From Plantago major (lineage: Eukaryota; Streptophyta; Magnoliopsida; Lamiales; Plantaginaceae): a stretch of 64,000 nucleotides of DNA. The position numbers and the translations under genes are program-made. Shown in pieces: positions 44,513 to 54,779 of the stretch. The stretch covers positions 63,601,035-63,665,034 of the forward strand of contig CM048844.1 of assembly GCA_026545765.1 (NCBI GenBank), in the 5' to 3' direction. Under the pieces are notes generated by a model. That model searched no databases. It saw only the letters and a program-made list of their open reading frames with translations, and was not told the origin of the DNA. The number at the start of each line of letters is the position of its first letter. The stretch's first letter is position 1.

Positions 44513-46576
44513 GTAGCTTTAAATGATAATGACACTAATCATTTAATTCCTCCTTATGTTCCAACAAGACAAAAGAATACCCCAAGGAAGTTCATTCAAA
44601 AAGGGATTCCTACAGGGAGATTCTTTAGTCCAGAAGGTTACATTATTGTAATGAGAGCGTAACTCCATGTTTCCTGTCTTGTGCAGAATACTCTAAGGAT
44701 GAACCCGAAGTGGCATTTTGATAGTGGATGTGGGAAGCACATGACAGGAGACAAAGCAAATCTGATTAACTACAGAATATGCAATAAAGGACCAATTATT
44801 AGATTTGCTGGAGGAGATGAAAATCCAACCATAGGTTTTGGCAATCTGATGTTTGGAGCTCTTACAATCTCTGATGTACTACATGTAAAGGGATTGAAAT
44901 ATAATCTCCTAAGCATGAGTCAATTGGTAGACAAAGGGTACACTGTCAAGATCAAGTCAAAACTATGCAAAGTAATTGACAATGAGTCAAAGCAGACAGT
45001 CTTGGTTGCTAGGTGAAAAGGAAATCTTTATGTTGTTGACTGGGCATCTGCCACAACTGAAGATTGTCTCATGGTGAGTCACTCTGGCCACACTGAAGAA
45101 AACTGGCTATGGTATAAAAGAATGAGTCACTTGAACTTCAAAACACTGAACAAGCTAGCCAAGAAAGAATTGGTGGTTGGTTTACCCAAAATGTTATATA
45201 GAAAAGATGGTATATGCTCAGCTTGCCAAATGGGAAAACAATCCAAAACATCTTTCAAGTCTAAAACTAGACACTCCAGTGAAAGGCCACTGCAAATGTT
45301 ACATATGGATCTTTTTGAATCCTCTGTAACTAGCTATGCAGGAAAGAAGTATGGTCTGGTTGTTGTTGATGATTACTCAAGATTCACTTGGGTTGAAATA
45401 CCCAACTTGCTGAATAAGCTTGAAGTCATGAAAAATGACAAGGTATCAGAATCGTAAGCACCATGGTACTCGGTTGTGAATCAAGACATAAAATAGTTTT
45501 GTACCGCAAAGGTATACAACATCAACTATCTTGATGAAGGACACCACAACAAAATGGTGTTCTTTGAAAGGAAGAATAGGACCTAAAAAGAAGCAAAGAA
45601 GAACAATGCTTAGCGACCTTTGAAATAAGTGAAATCTATTGGGTTGAAGCTGTTAACATAGCCTACTACACTCAGAATAGATGTTTGATTAACAAACACC
45701 ATGACAAAACTCCTTATGAATTTTTGATTGGTAGACCCCCTTGTATCAAACATCTAAGGGTGTTTGGTTGCAGATGTTTTGTTCTTAACAATGGAAAAGA
45801 ATACTTGAGAACATTTAAACCAAAAGTAGATGAAGGAGTATTTCTTGGTTATTCTCTGAATAGCAAAGCCTACAGAATCTACAACAAAAGAACGCAAAAG
45901 ATTGAAGAATCTGTTCATGTTATCTTCTACGAAGGAAACAAGAAAGTACTCTTGAATGAAGAACTCTCAGATAGGTTCAAAGAACTAATGATTAAAGATT
46001 CTGAAGAAGAATCCACAAAGTAAACAACTCTATCACTCACTTAGAGGATGAATCTGACGAAGAAAAGCAATCATTGCTTAGTAACAACCAGATGACTCTA
46101 AGACATGATGAATAATTTCCTATGAGAATTCCAGAAATGGAACAGGTAACTAAGAACCTTCATCATGAAGAGGTTTCCGAGAATGAGATTGCTGAAAATC
46201 AAATTCCAGATAACTCTAACACTAAAAAAGTGTCAGATATCGATGGCATTTCCCATGTGCCAGATATCTCAGATACTACACAAGTATCATACCAAGATCA
46301 TATTGATTCACATTCAGATCAAAATGATATTGATCCTACTAGTTCAAAACCCATTATGAAATGGATAAGAAATCATCCTGCCAAGGATGTGATCGGTCCT
46401 TTAGACCAAGGAGTTAGAACTAGGAGAGCAATTGCTGACCCTCTTTATGGTTGTTTCATCTCTAATATTGAACCTAAAACTATAGAAGAAGCATTGAGAG
46501 AAACAAAGTCTGGAAACTGGTTCCATTTGCTGACGGAATATCTGTAATTGGAACCAAGTGGGTTTTTAGAAATAAA
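44513..46576 (+). pseudogene. copia-C pol: gag-pol linker, protease and integrase, broken
   Basis: The linker continues after the insertion (IPPYVPTRQKNTPRKFIQKG). Protease at 44681-45016 reads WHFDSGCGKHMTGDKANLIN with the active-site DSG intact. A TGA at 45016 precedes the pre-integrase module (45071-45457): ENWLWYKRMSHLNFKTLNKL (first His changed to Tyr), CSACQMGKQSK, then LLHMDLFESSVTSYAGKKYG. VVDDYSRFTWVE lacks about nine residues (FLKQKSDA in copia-B). The core is shifted at 45457-45685. The integrase C-terminal region is 45685-46023 (INKHHDKTPYEFLIGRPPCI, DEGVFLGYS), followed by an acidic linker to 46547. Confidence 0.85.
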
Positions 46577-47868
46577 ATGAATGAGTCTGGTGAAATAACC
46601 AGAAACAAAGCAAGGTTGGTTGCCAAGGGATTCACCCAGACAGAAGGACTAGATTTTGATGAGTCATATGCTCCAGTTGCAAGATTGGACGCAATTAGAC
46701 TATTTCTAGCCTTTGCAGCTCATAATGACTTTAAAGTTTATCAGATGGATGTTAAAAGTGCATTCCTAAACGGTGAACTTGATGAAGAAGTCTATGTTGA
46801 ACAACCACCGGGCTTGGAGGTTTCCACAGAAAGTAGAATGGTTTATAAGCTTCAAAAAGCTCTGTATGGACTGAAACATGCTCCGAGAAGGGAAACTACT
46901 TCTAGTTCAAGTATATGTTGATGACATTATATTTGGATCTAAAGACAAGCAACTTTGTGAAGACTTCGCTGAGCTCATGAAAAGTAAATTTGAGATGAGC
47001 ATGATGGGATCATTAAACTACTTCCTAGGATTGCAAGTCAAGCAACTTAATCATGGAATATTCATTAGTCAAACAAAGTATGCAAAGGATATGCTCAACA
47101 AGTTTAATCTAAAGCTTTCTGAAAAGAATGCTAAGATACCTATGAGCATTTGAACCAAAATGACCTATACTGAATCTGACAAGAGTGTTGAAGAACACAA
47201 GTATAGGAAACTGATTGGGTCACTACTGTACCTCACTGCAAGTAGACCTAATATTCAATATGCAGTTGGAGAGTGTCCTAGATTTCAGATAAATCAAATG
47301 CAATCACACTACAACATTGCTATGAAAATATTAAGGTATGTAAAGGGTACCGTAGAAATTGGATTGTGGTATCCAAAAGACAGTGGATTGAGTTTAGTTG
47401 GCTATTTTGATGCTGACTATGTTGGATCATTGCTTGATAGAAAAAGCACCTCAGGAACTTGTCAATTTCTTAGTGCCAGATTAATATCATGGTTCAATTG
47501 CCACATCTACCACAGAGGTTGAATATATTGCTGCTGGGTGTTGTGCTTCACAGATATTGTGGATACAACAACAACTCAGAGATTATGAGATCAATGAAGA
47601 AAAAACACCGATTTTCTGTGATAACACAAGTTCTATTGCCATAACTCAGAATCCTAAGTGTCATGGAAGAACAAAGCACATTTATGTTAGACACCACTTC
47701 ATTAGAGACCATGTTGAAAAAGGCAATATAGAGATATTCAAGATTGCTACTGAAGACCAACTTGCAGATATCTTTACAAAGCCTTTGCAAGAAAGTAGGT
47801 TCTTAACCTTGAGACATAGTCATGGGTTAATGGAGCTACAAAAGGAACTGAAAAGTTCTAATCTCTGA
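46577..47868 (+). pseudogene. copia-C pol: RT and RNase H, broken
   Basis: RT 46577-46921 has [40 protein letters not shown] and [11 protein letters not shown]. About 30 residues normally following this are deleted and the frame shifts. 46878-47153 resumes with [20 protein letters not shown] and FEMSMMGSLNYFLGLQVKQL. A TGA at 47151 separates 47160-47522 (LIGSLLYLTASRPNIQYAVG, FDADYVGSLLDRKSTSGTCQ). A short deletion removes SKKQNS-type residues before 47557-47868 (DNTSSIAITQNPKCHGRTKH, VRHHFIRDHVEKGNIEIFKI). The pol stop TGA (47866-47868) lies in the arm of a decayed stem-loop. Confidence 0.87.
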
Positions 47869-48056
47869 GACAGGAACACAGTATGATTGAGAAAGGAAAA
47901 AAGAAGAGATAAAATATCTGGAACAGGAATCCAGAATATCAAAGACCAAAGGTGAAACACATAGCAAAAAGATATCTGAGACGGGTACTCAGATATTAAA
48001 AGGTTAAATGGTAAAATGGCTATTTGAAGATTTCTGAGACAGGTACTCAGATATCT
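47864..48056 (+). other. array of four stem-loops at the end of copia-C pol
   Basis: 47864-47882: TCTGAG / CACAGT, decayed, loop ACAGGAA. About 47915-47939: ATATCTGGA / TCCAGAATAT (one bulged base), loop ACAGGAA. 47972-47996: ATATCTGAG / CTCAGATAT, perfect, loop ACGGGTA. 48028-48056: AGATTTCTGAG / CTCAGATATCT, one mismatch, loop ACAGGTA. All loops are 7 nt and the stem tips alternate between GGA/TCC and GAG/CTC. Confidence 0.72.
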
Positions 48057-48068
48057 AGATCACTTAGT

Positions 48069-48084
48069 GGGGGGGGGGGGGGGG
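48069..48084 (+). other. G16 run in place of the internal purine tract
   Basis: In copia-A the position reads AAGGGGGAACACAAAAGGAG; in B and D GGGGGAACACAAAA-like or GGGGAACACAAA. Copia-C has GTG16CAACAAAAGAG. Internal purine tracts could prime extra plus-strand starts. The homopolymer length may be inflated by sequencing error. Confidence 0.6.
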
Positions 48085-48506
48085 CAACAAAAGAGAAATG
48101 TGGTACAACTATATTCAATCAACTACATCTCTGGTGTTTTGTATCTTTCCATTTTTATGTTAAGTTACACACAGTCTCTGAACTGACTACATAAGTCCAA
48201 AGACTGTCCCTTAGTCACAGAAAAGAGATGTGATTCAGAAAGCCTTACGCCAAATTTCATTAATTGGGCACAATTACAATTACTGATTGTGATCATTACT
48301 GAAAAAGCAATCGTGATCCTTGATGAAATGGGCATTTGATCTTAACAGACGAGATCAATTCTCAGTAAAATAGTGGACTATAAAAACACAGACGTGGCCC
48401 ACTAAGCATTTAATGTAAAAGGAATTTTACCCACGCCTAACTGCATTTGCACAGATACATATGTACAAAATCAGTTTGTATGTATATGTCTGTTGAGAGT
48501 AAGATG

Positions 48507-48520
48507 CTATATATATATAG
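48507..48520 (+). promoter_or_regulatory. TATA box upstream of copia-C envelope-like gene
   Basis: CTATATATATATAG lies 179 nt before the ATG at 48699. The spacing matches copia-B and D within about 10 nt. Confidence 0.52.
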
Positions 48521-48698
48521 GATTTTGGCAAAATAAATCACTTTCGCCTAATCCAACATTCATACTTACACAGAAATAGCAAAAACCCTTCAAAGTTTTC
48601 TGCAAATCTCTGTTCTTCGCTTAGTTATTCTGCAAAGAATCACTAAACTAACACCTTAATCTCTTTCCGATTTTCAAAAACTTTCACTATTTAATGAG

Positions 48699-51600
48699 AT
48701 GGCTCCAAAACATGCTTCTAACCAGAAATCCCAAGCTACTACTGATGAGACAATATTCTAACGTCTCATTTGGTCCTTTTTAGCGGTCTTTGTGAGTCTT
48801 TGTCTTTAGTTTTATAGTCTTTTTAGTTCGCTTTTACCTTTGGTGTTTAGTTTACATTTTGTAGGAATCAATGTCTTTTGAAATAAATGAGGACGAGCTG
48901 CTTAGCATAGCTCGCCACGGAGATTTTACGAGCTTGGACTTGGGAATTGCAGCAAAGCTCGACGCGGCGAGATTTCGCGAATGGAGCCTCTGATTTGAAG
49001 ATTGAAGCTCACCGCGGCGGAGCACCTTGATCGCCATGGAGAAATTATGCGAGGACTATATATATTACGATAAAGAAGGCTCGCCGCGGCGAGATTTTGC
49101 CATTGGTTCCCCTGTTTTGAAGGAAGGCGCTCGTCGCGGTGAGGTATTCAATCCGCCGTGGCGAGAATTTGCGAGCTAGATATATAATCGACAAAAGGAA
49201 GCTCGCCGCGGCGGACGCAAGCTCAGAATTTGTTTTCCTTATTAGTTTAGAATTTGTTTTTCTTGGATATACTTCTTTTAACCTAGTTTTTGAAAAGATC
49301 TCCTGGATTGAAACATTGACATTGAAACATCTTTGGAGCTTGGTTATTCATTGATTTTACTCATCAGGATTATTGGTATTGATTTCTTATTGCTTTCTTC
49401 TTTACAATTCGTTGTTTATCTTTATCGATTGAATTGTATGTTATTGCATGCGAGTTTCTCATCTATGTTTCGTATGATTATTACCATGAATCTCTGTATG
49501 CAATTATCTATTATGAGTAGCTAAACGCCTTTGAATACAGTAGTATGTGAAGATTATGCATATTCGTTCTAGGGTTTATCAAATCATTCATATAGGTTAG
49601 TCTCGTATAAAATCTTCGTAAAAATCTTCAATTCGATAAGTCCGTATTAAATTCTCTAAATTGTTCATGTTTAAGGATTGTGAATTGACGACTCACGATT
49701 TCTCCAGTATAATATATTCTAAGAACAATTGGTTGAATCGAATTGATTGATTTACTGTACAACAACTGTGTGACAAATATGAGTGTTATCCCTAGTTCAA
49801 ATTAGCATAATTGGATCTTGCTACTGTATTCATCTTTCTCTCATTGTTAATCGTAATCTTAGCTTTCGTCGATCTAGTTAGAAGTATACAAAACCATCAA
49901 TCAAACTTTTACTGGCAAGTATCTGTTTACTCTCACTGCTATGTAGCTTGATTAATTCCCTAGAGATCGATCACGAGTTAGGCTTTAGTCTGCAACCACA
50001 GCTTAATCTCTAATTGCTTTTTAGAGTATAATTTGAGCTTATCAACTACCTCTGTTACTGCTGAAAAGCAAGCACCAGTGTTGTTTATAACAAACAATCG
50101 GTTGACTGGAGAGTTCAATCCTGATCATTGGACTTCAAATCACAGGATGATTTAGGGTGGTGCTATGATTGAGGAATACCTTGTTGCTGCAATAAAAAAC
50201 TAGCCTGACAGGAAGTTGGTACATGATATGCTTGAAAAGGCACGAATCAAGGGCTTTCTATCTGCTCTTCCTAGTGGAGTCTCTTCACTGGATGTCCTGG
50301 AGTTTTACAACAACTCCACGATTATTTCCAAACTCTCTAAAGGCACTCAGACAGTGTCTATCAAGACTAAAGTCCAAGGACAGGAAATCCTGTTGGACGA
50401 AATAGCTTTTTTGTGAGCTGTTTGAACTTCAAAATCTTGGAAAGGATTTTGAAATTGACACCAAGGATGAAGATCTCCTTGAGGGTGACAAAATGCTCTA
50501 CATTGATGTGTGTGATCTTGACAAGCCAGACACACCCACCGACTTCAAACTTGTTGACATCAGAACCAGACATCTGTTGGTTCACTGGGATGTGTTGGCA
50601 TGTATCCTTCACAGATGCTTTGATGGTCTACAAGGAGGAGCTGACCAGATAAACCAAGAACGCTGGATGATGATGTTCTTGTTGAATCAACAAAACAAAA
50701 GGCTGGAAAACCCTTTTAATTGGGGGAAGTACGCCTTCATGAAATTTGTGAAGAAAATACAAGACTTTGAGCCTAAAATCGTTAAGGGCCTTGCTGAGCC
50801 AAAAGCCACAGTAAGCTATGGACTAAAGATTTGCTACTTACTGGAGTGCCTTGGCATTGAGCTCAGAGAGACGGCAGACATTGGCAACAGTAACCTACTC
50901 TACAAATATGAGTATACAAACATGATGAAAAAGGTTACTACATCTTAGAAAGCTTCCAAGATACGAAAGACTGATGAGGTATCTGAGGGTTCCATTGGGA
51001 CCAAAAAGCCCAGAACTTCACGAAAGAAGTCTGCTGGCAAATCAGTAGACATACCCATTGTGGATGTCGACTCTAAGATATTTGCCGCCACTGGTGATGA
51101 ACTCATAAATGAAGATGAACTCATCAATGCTGCTATGACCACAGATGATGAACTCATCAATGCTGCTAAGACCACAGCTGATGAACTCATCAATGTTGCA
51201 GAGTGCCTTGCTGATGAACTTATCAATGTTGATAAAAGCAGTGAGAAATTTCAAACACTCTCTACAGAAGCAGCAGGGATTGTTGATAATTCAGTCCCAG
51301 ATTTCGATGAGGAATCTGAAGATGAGGGGGAAGCAATAATCCCCAAGGTTGCTGAAAGAGCAACTAGTTCAAAGGTTGTTGAAGAAGCAACTGTGTCCAA
51401 GGTCACTGGACAGAACACACCATCAGAGCAAGTAACACTTAAGCACATTGAAGATGCTCTGATAAGTGGCAACTTAGTGTTAGAGGATACTGCCATTGCC
51501 TCAACACTTAAAAATCTATCTCAAGCAGATCTTGATAGGCCCCATACTGCTTCACCTTCTTCATCCAGATCAGAATCACCACACCAACCACAACAGCAAA

Positions 51601-54600
51601 TAGTGGATGTTGTTGAATGATACTTGAGTTACAACATGAGATACCAGCATCTTTCCTTGCTGAAGAAAATACTGTAAATGAGTAGGTTCCCCAACTCAAT
51701 GAGAGGGATCAAACTGAGGCATCTGCTCAGAATGATCAACCCGGGGAGGCAACTGAGTTGCACACTCAGGAAAGGTCTGAAGTACCTGAAACTTCAAACA
51801 AAGAAGCTGAAATGGAACAACAAGGCCAAAGCATAGAAAGGTCACAAGTTCCAGAGACCAATCAACCTGACACTGCTCAGGTAGCTGAATGGTTTAACTC
51901 ATTACTTGTGATATCTTGTGTTTATTAATCTTGTTATTTAATAAAATTTCTTTGTTACAGGCTGAATTAGAAACACAACATCTAGAGGAAGCTGCAAAGC
52001 TTGCCTCAGAATCTGAGAAGGAGGCTTCCATAGCCTCACCACTTAAGGAACAGGAGCCTATCTCACAGGTACAAGATAGTTCCCTAAGATATAACATCTC
52101 AGATATGTGCTTTATACACTTGACTAATACTCTTAAGTGGTTGTTTCTAATAGGCTCCAACCGAGAAGAAAAATGGAGAGACTGAAAAGTCTATCTCTTT
52201 AGAGAAGAATCCAGAGACTTCCAAGGTCTCTGAGAAACAAGTATCTGAACCTTCTGCGGAGAAGTTATTTCGTTCATATATAATCTTCAAAAGACAAATC
52301 TCTGATCATTTTTCTCAAACTAACACTTTCTACTTACAGGTTCAAAAACAAGTAGAAGTTGCTGGGAAATTGCCCACTCAATCCCCTCAACCAATGGAAA
52401 TTGATGAGGCATCAAAGCCTTCATCACAAGAAAAACTTCCAGAGACTGCACAAGTCACTGAAAGACAAGTATCTGAGCCTCCTACTGTGGAGGTAATTGA
52501 CCTCTCAGATATCTGAAATTGTCTAATGTAGTTTTCTTGCTCAAATTTTCTAAGTGTTATGTTTTTAATCTCAGGTTCAAGCAGAAAGAAAGATCACTGA
52601 GGATCAGACTTTCTAGTCTCCTCCTCATACCCAGATATCTGAGGCACCTGGAACCTCAGTAGTTAAGTCATCTGAGCCTGTCACACAGGTAACTCAGATA
52701 CCTTTCTACTCTAAAGCACAGATATCTACCAACGTTTTGAAACTAATTCAGAACTCTTTCTTTCATGCTCAAACTAAGGTCCCTGTTGATAAGAAAGATG
52801 ACCTGCTTCCTTTCTTCAAGGAATACACTTTGCCAAAGCACCTAAAATGCTTCAAGAAATGGCAAAAGCTTCGATGCTCCGATCTATCTAAGATCATTAA
52901 GGTGACTGATCACCCCATAAGGCGAGCACGAGCCCTTGACTTGGAAAATTATGTCCATGCTATGTTCCCCACTAAACAAACTCTTTTGGAACATTAATGC
53001 ATAAGGACTTCGTCAAAGAAGTGGCCAGAAAGCTTATTCAAGATTTTAACCAAACAGATGGTCAGACCAGAATGCAGGTGGCATTAAAGCCTATCTTGCC
53101 AAACCCTACAGTTCATAACCTCTGAGCAAGAGGAAGTTAATGGGCAAATGATCACTATTCCAGAAGTGATCAATCTGGTCTCTGAAGATGTAGAAGAGAA
53201 GGAGACTGATGAGAATGACTATGAAGAATCTCCTTCTGACCATCACAAGGATGAGGATGATAAGAAGGATGATGATGATGCCCCTGCACCAGGGACAGGA
53301 GGGATTACACAAGGTAAACATACCTCAGTTGCTGAAAAGCACACTGAGAGGACATCACAAAAATCTCCTGCTCCATCTCCTCAGAAATCTACCCATCCAT
53401 CTCCCCAACAAAAAGACTCTATTGAACAAGTAGTTGAGCACTCTAAGGACAACACTCAGAAAATATTGGATGCACAAGCCAGAGTTGCTCAACTTAAACA
53501 ATTGTTGGAGGAAGAACAACTGCTACATCTCCAACTGGAAGAAAAGATAGCTGAATCCAGAGTCAAGCTAGATAAACTTGAAGAACAAACGCGCAAAGAA
53601 ACGCAAGCTTACACTGAGATTAAAGGGCTCCGGGATGATGTTGATTATATTGCTAACGAGCTAGATGTTGAACAAGTATCTGAAGAAAAGCATTATGCTA
53701 AGGCTACATCTTCACCAAAGAAACCATCCTCCAAAGGCAAGAAACCCATATCTGAGATGGTTGCCGCCTTCAGAAACCTTGATGAAGAAGTGCAAGAGGA
53801 TGAAGATCACTGGACTGATGACTCAAATGATGAATAAGAGAATAAATTGGCAGAACACCACAATGAGAACTTGGTGGTGTCTCATTTGAAAAGGAAGCTG
53901 ATTGCTCCTGAAATCTTCAGCAAGCTGCCAAATGTCAACTCCAATGAATACTTGAACAGATATCAAGTACTGGCTAAATTGAAAAAGGAGTTGTCTTCTC
54001 AAGATAAAGCCGCCATTGCATCAGTCCCTGCAAAGATGAAGACATTCACTGAGCTCAACACTCAGACAACAACCAGTCTGGTCGTTGCTCAGAAAGACCT
54101 AGGCATGATTAGGGATGATGACCAAAACTTGGCTGCAAAAGCCTTTGAAGAGGCTAGTTATGCTGCTGGAAAAGCAGATGCTATTCAAGGCCCACTGGTA
54201 GACCTCACTAATAAGGAAACAGGTCTTACAAACAAAATCAGGAGCTCAAGGCTAATCTGGAAAAGTTGGTTGCTGCATATAACTATCTGCAAGGCAACTT
54301 TGACTCCCTTTCAGAATCCTTTGTGATTCTTAGTCAGTCAACAATGACTAAGGGGGAAGGATTTCAAGGTGCTCAGAGAGGAAGAGGAAGAGGAAACAAA
54401 AGAAAATCTGAACAACCACCTCTCAGAATAAATGAGCCCTCCTCCAGTCACCTAACAAGAGAAATCTGAAAGATGATGATGAAGATGAGGATGAAGATGA
54501 AGCTCCTATTCACATAAAAAGAAGAAAGGTTGATAGCCTATCTGAGCCCATAGCTGCAAAGCCTTTAGTAGCTAAAACACCCTCTGGAAATACCAAGTCA

Positions 54601-54779
54601 ATCCCCCAAGAGAGAATTTAAGACAAAGGAGGAATAGGCTGAGAGCTGAACAAAGAAAACTTCAACTACCACTCAGGCCTGACGAAGCCAAGATTCAGTA
54701 TGTGAAGACCAACAATGACTCCTCTGTCTACAGGTGCATTAATCAGAAGAATGGCTACTGGATTCTGGAACTCAAGCAC
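48699..54779 (+). pseudogene. copia-C envelope-like gene, six exons, interrupted
   Basis: Exon 1 (48699 to about 51915) opens MAPKHASNQKSQ and is split by a solo LTR. It contains SLDVLEFYNNSTIISKLSKG, WGKYAFMKFVKKIQDFEPKI, YKYEYTNMMKKV and DELIN-type repeats. Exon 2 is 51961-52068 (108 nt), exon 3 52154-52261 (108), exon 4 52340-52492 (153), exon 5 52575-52688 (114, with a TAG inside). Introns of 78-85 nt lie between them. Exon 6 starts at 52767 (FFKEYTLPKHLKCFKKWQKL), has a Glu-rich coiled coil (RVAQLKQLLEEEQLLHLQLE) and PTMTKGE-like sequence near 54345, and is cut at ELKH by copia-D. The intron-5 acceptor is AT, not AG. Stops at 50155, 50946, 52995 and 53835 also break it. Confidence 0.72.
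48743..50044 (+). mobile_element. solo gypsy LTR (1302 bp), target duplication ACTAC
   Basis: Starts TGATGAGACAATATTC and ends GAGCTTATCA. Flanked by ACTAC at 48738-48742 and 50045-50049. It belongs to the gypsy-1a/gypsy-2 LTR family. At 48910-49215 it has eight GCCGCGG-type dyads, for example CTCGCCGCGGCGAG at about 49080, with a TATA box CTATATATATTA (49056-49067) among them. It interrupts envelope exon 1 after codon 15. Confidence 0.93.

Larger units (their letters stand above)
47869..48698 (+). other. copia-C pol-to-envelope spacer
   Basis: 830 nt non-coding: stem-loop array, a run of 16 G (48069-48084), a GTGGTACAACTATATTCAAT-type segment shared with copia-B, AT-rich sequence, TATA box and leader. 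The leader segment ACTTTCGCCTAATCCAACAT (48541-48560) is conserved in copia-B and D. Confidence 0.75.
39797..54779 (+). mobile_element. copia-C (Sirevirus-like), most complete element in the window
   Basis: Forward element with a full 5' LTR (39797-41427), iMet primer site, gag, protease, integrase, RT, RNase H, spacer and envelope-like gene. It is cut at 54779 by copia-D, so its last ~500 codons and 3' LTR lie beyond the window. Two insertions sit inside it: 43891-44504 (unclassified) and 48743-50044 (solo gypsy LTR). All coding regions are broken. Confidence 0.9.

Noticed and set aside
48069-48084. G16 run as a functional element
   Set aside because: The position is normally a G4-G5 purine tract. 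The long homopolymer may be slippage or a sequencing error, so only the tract position is used.
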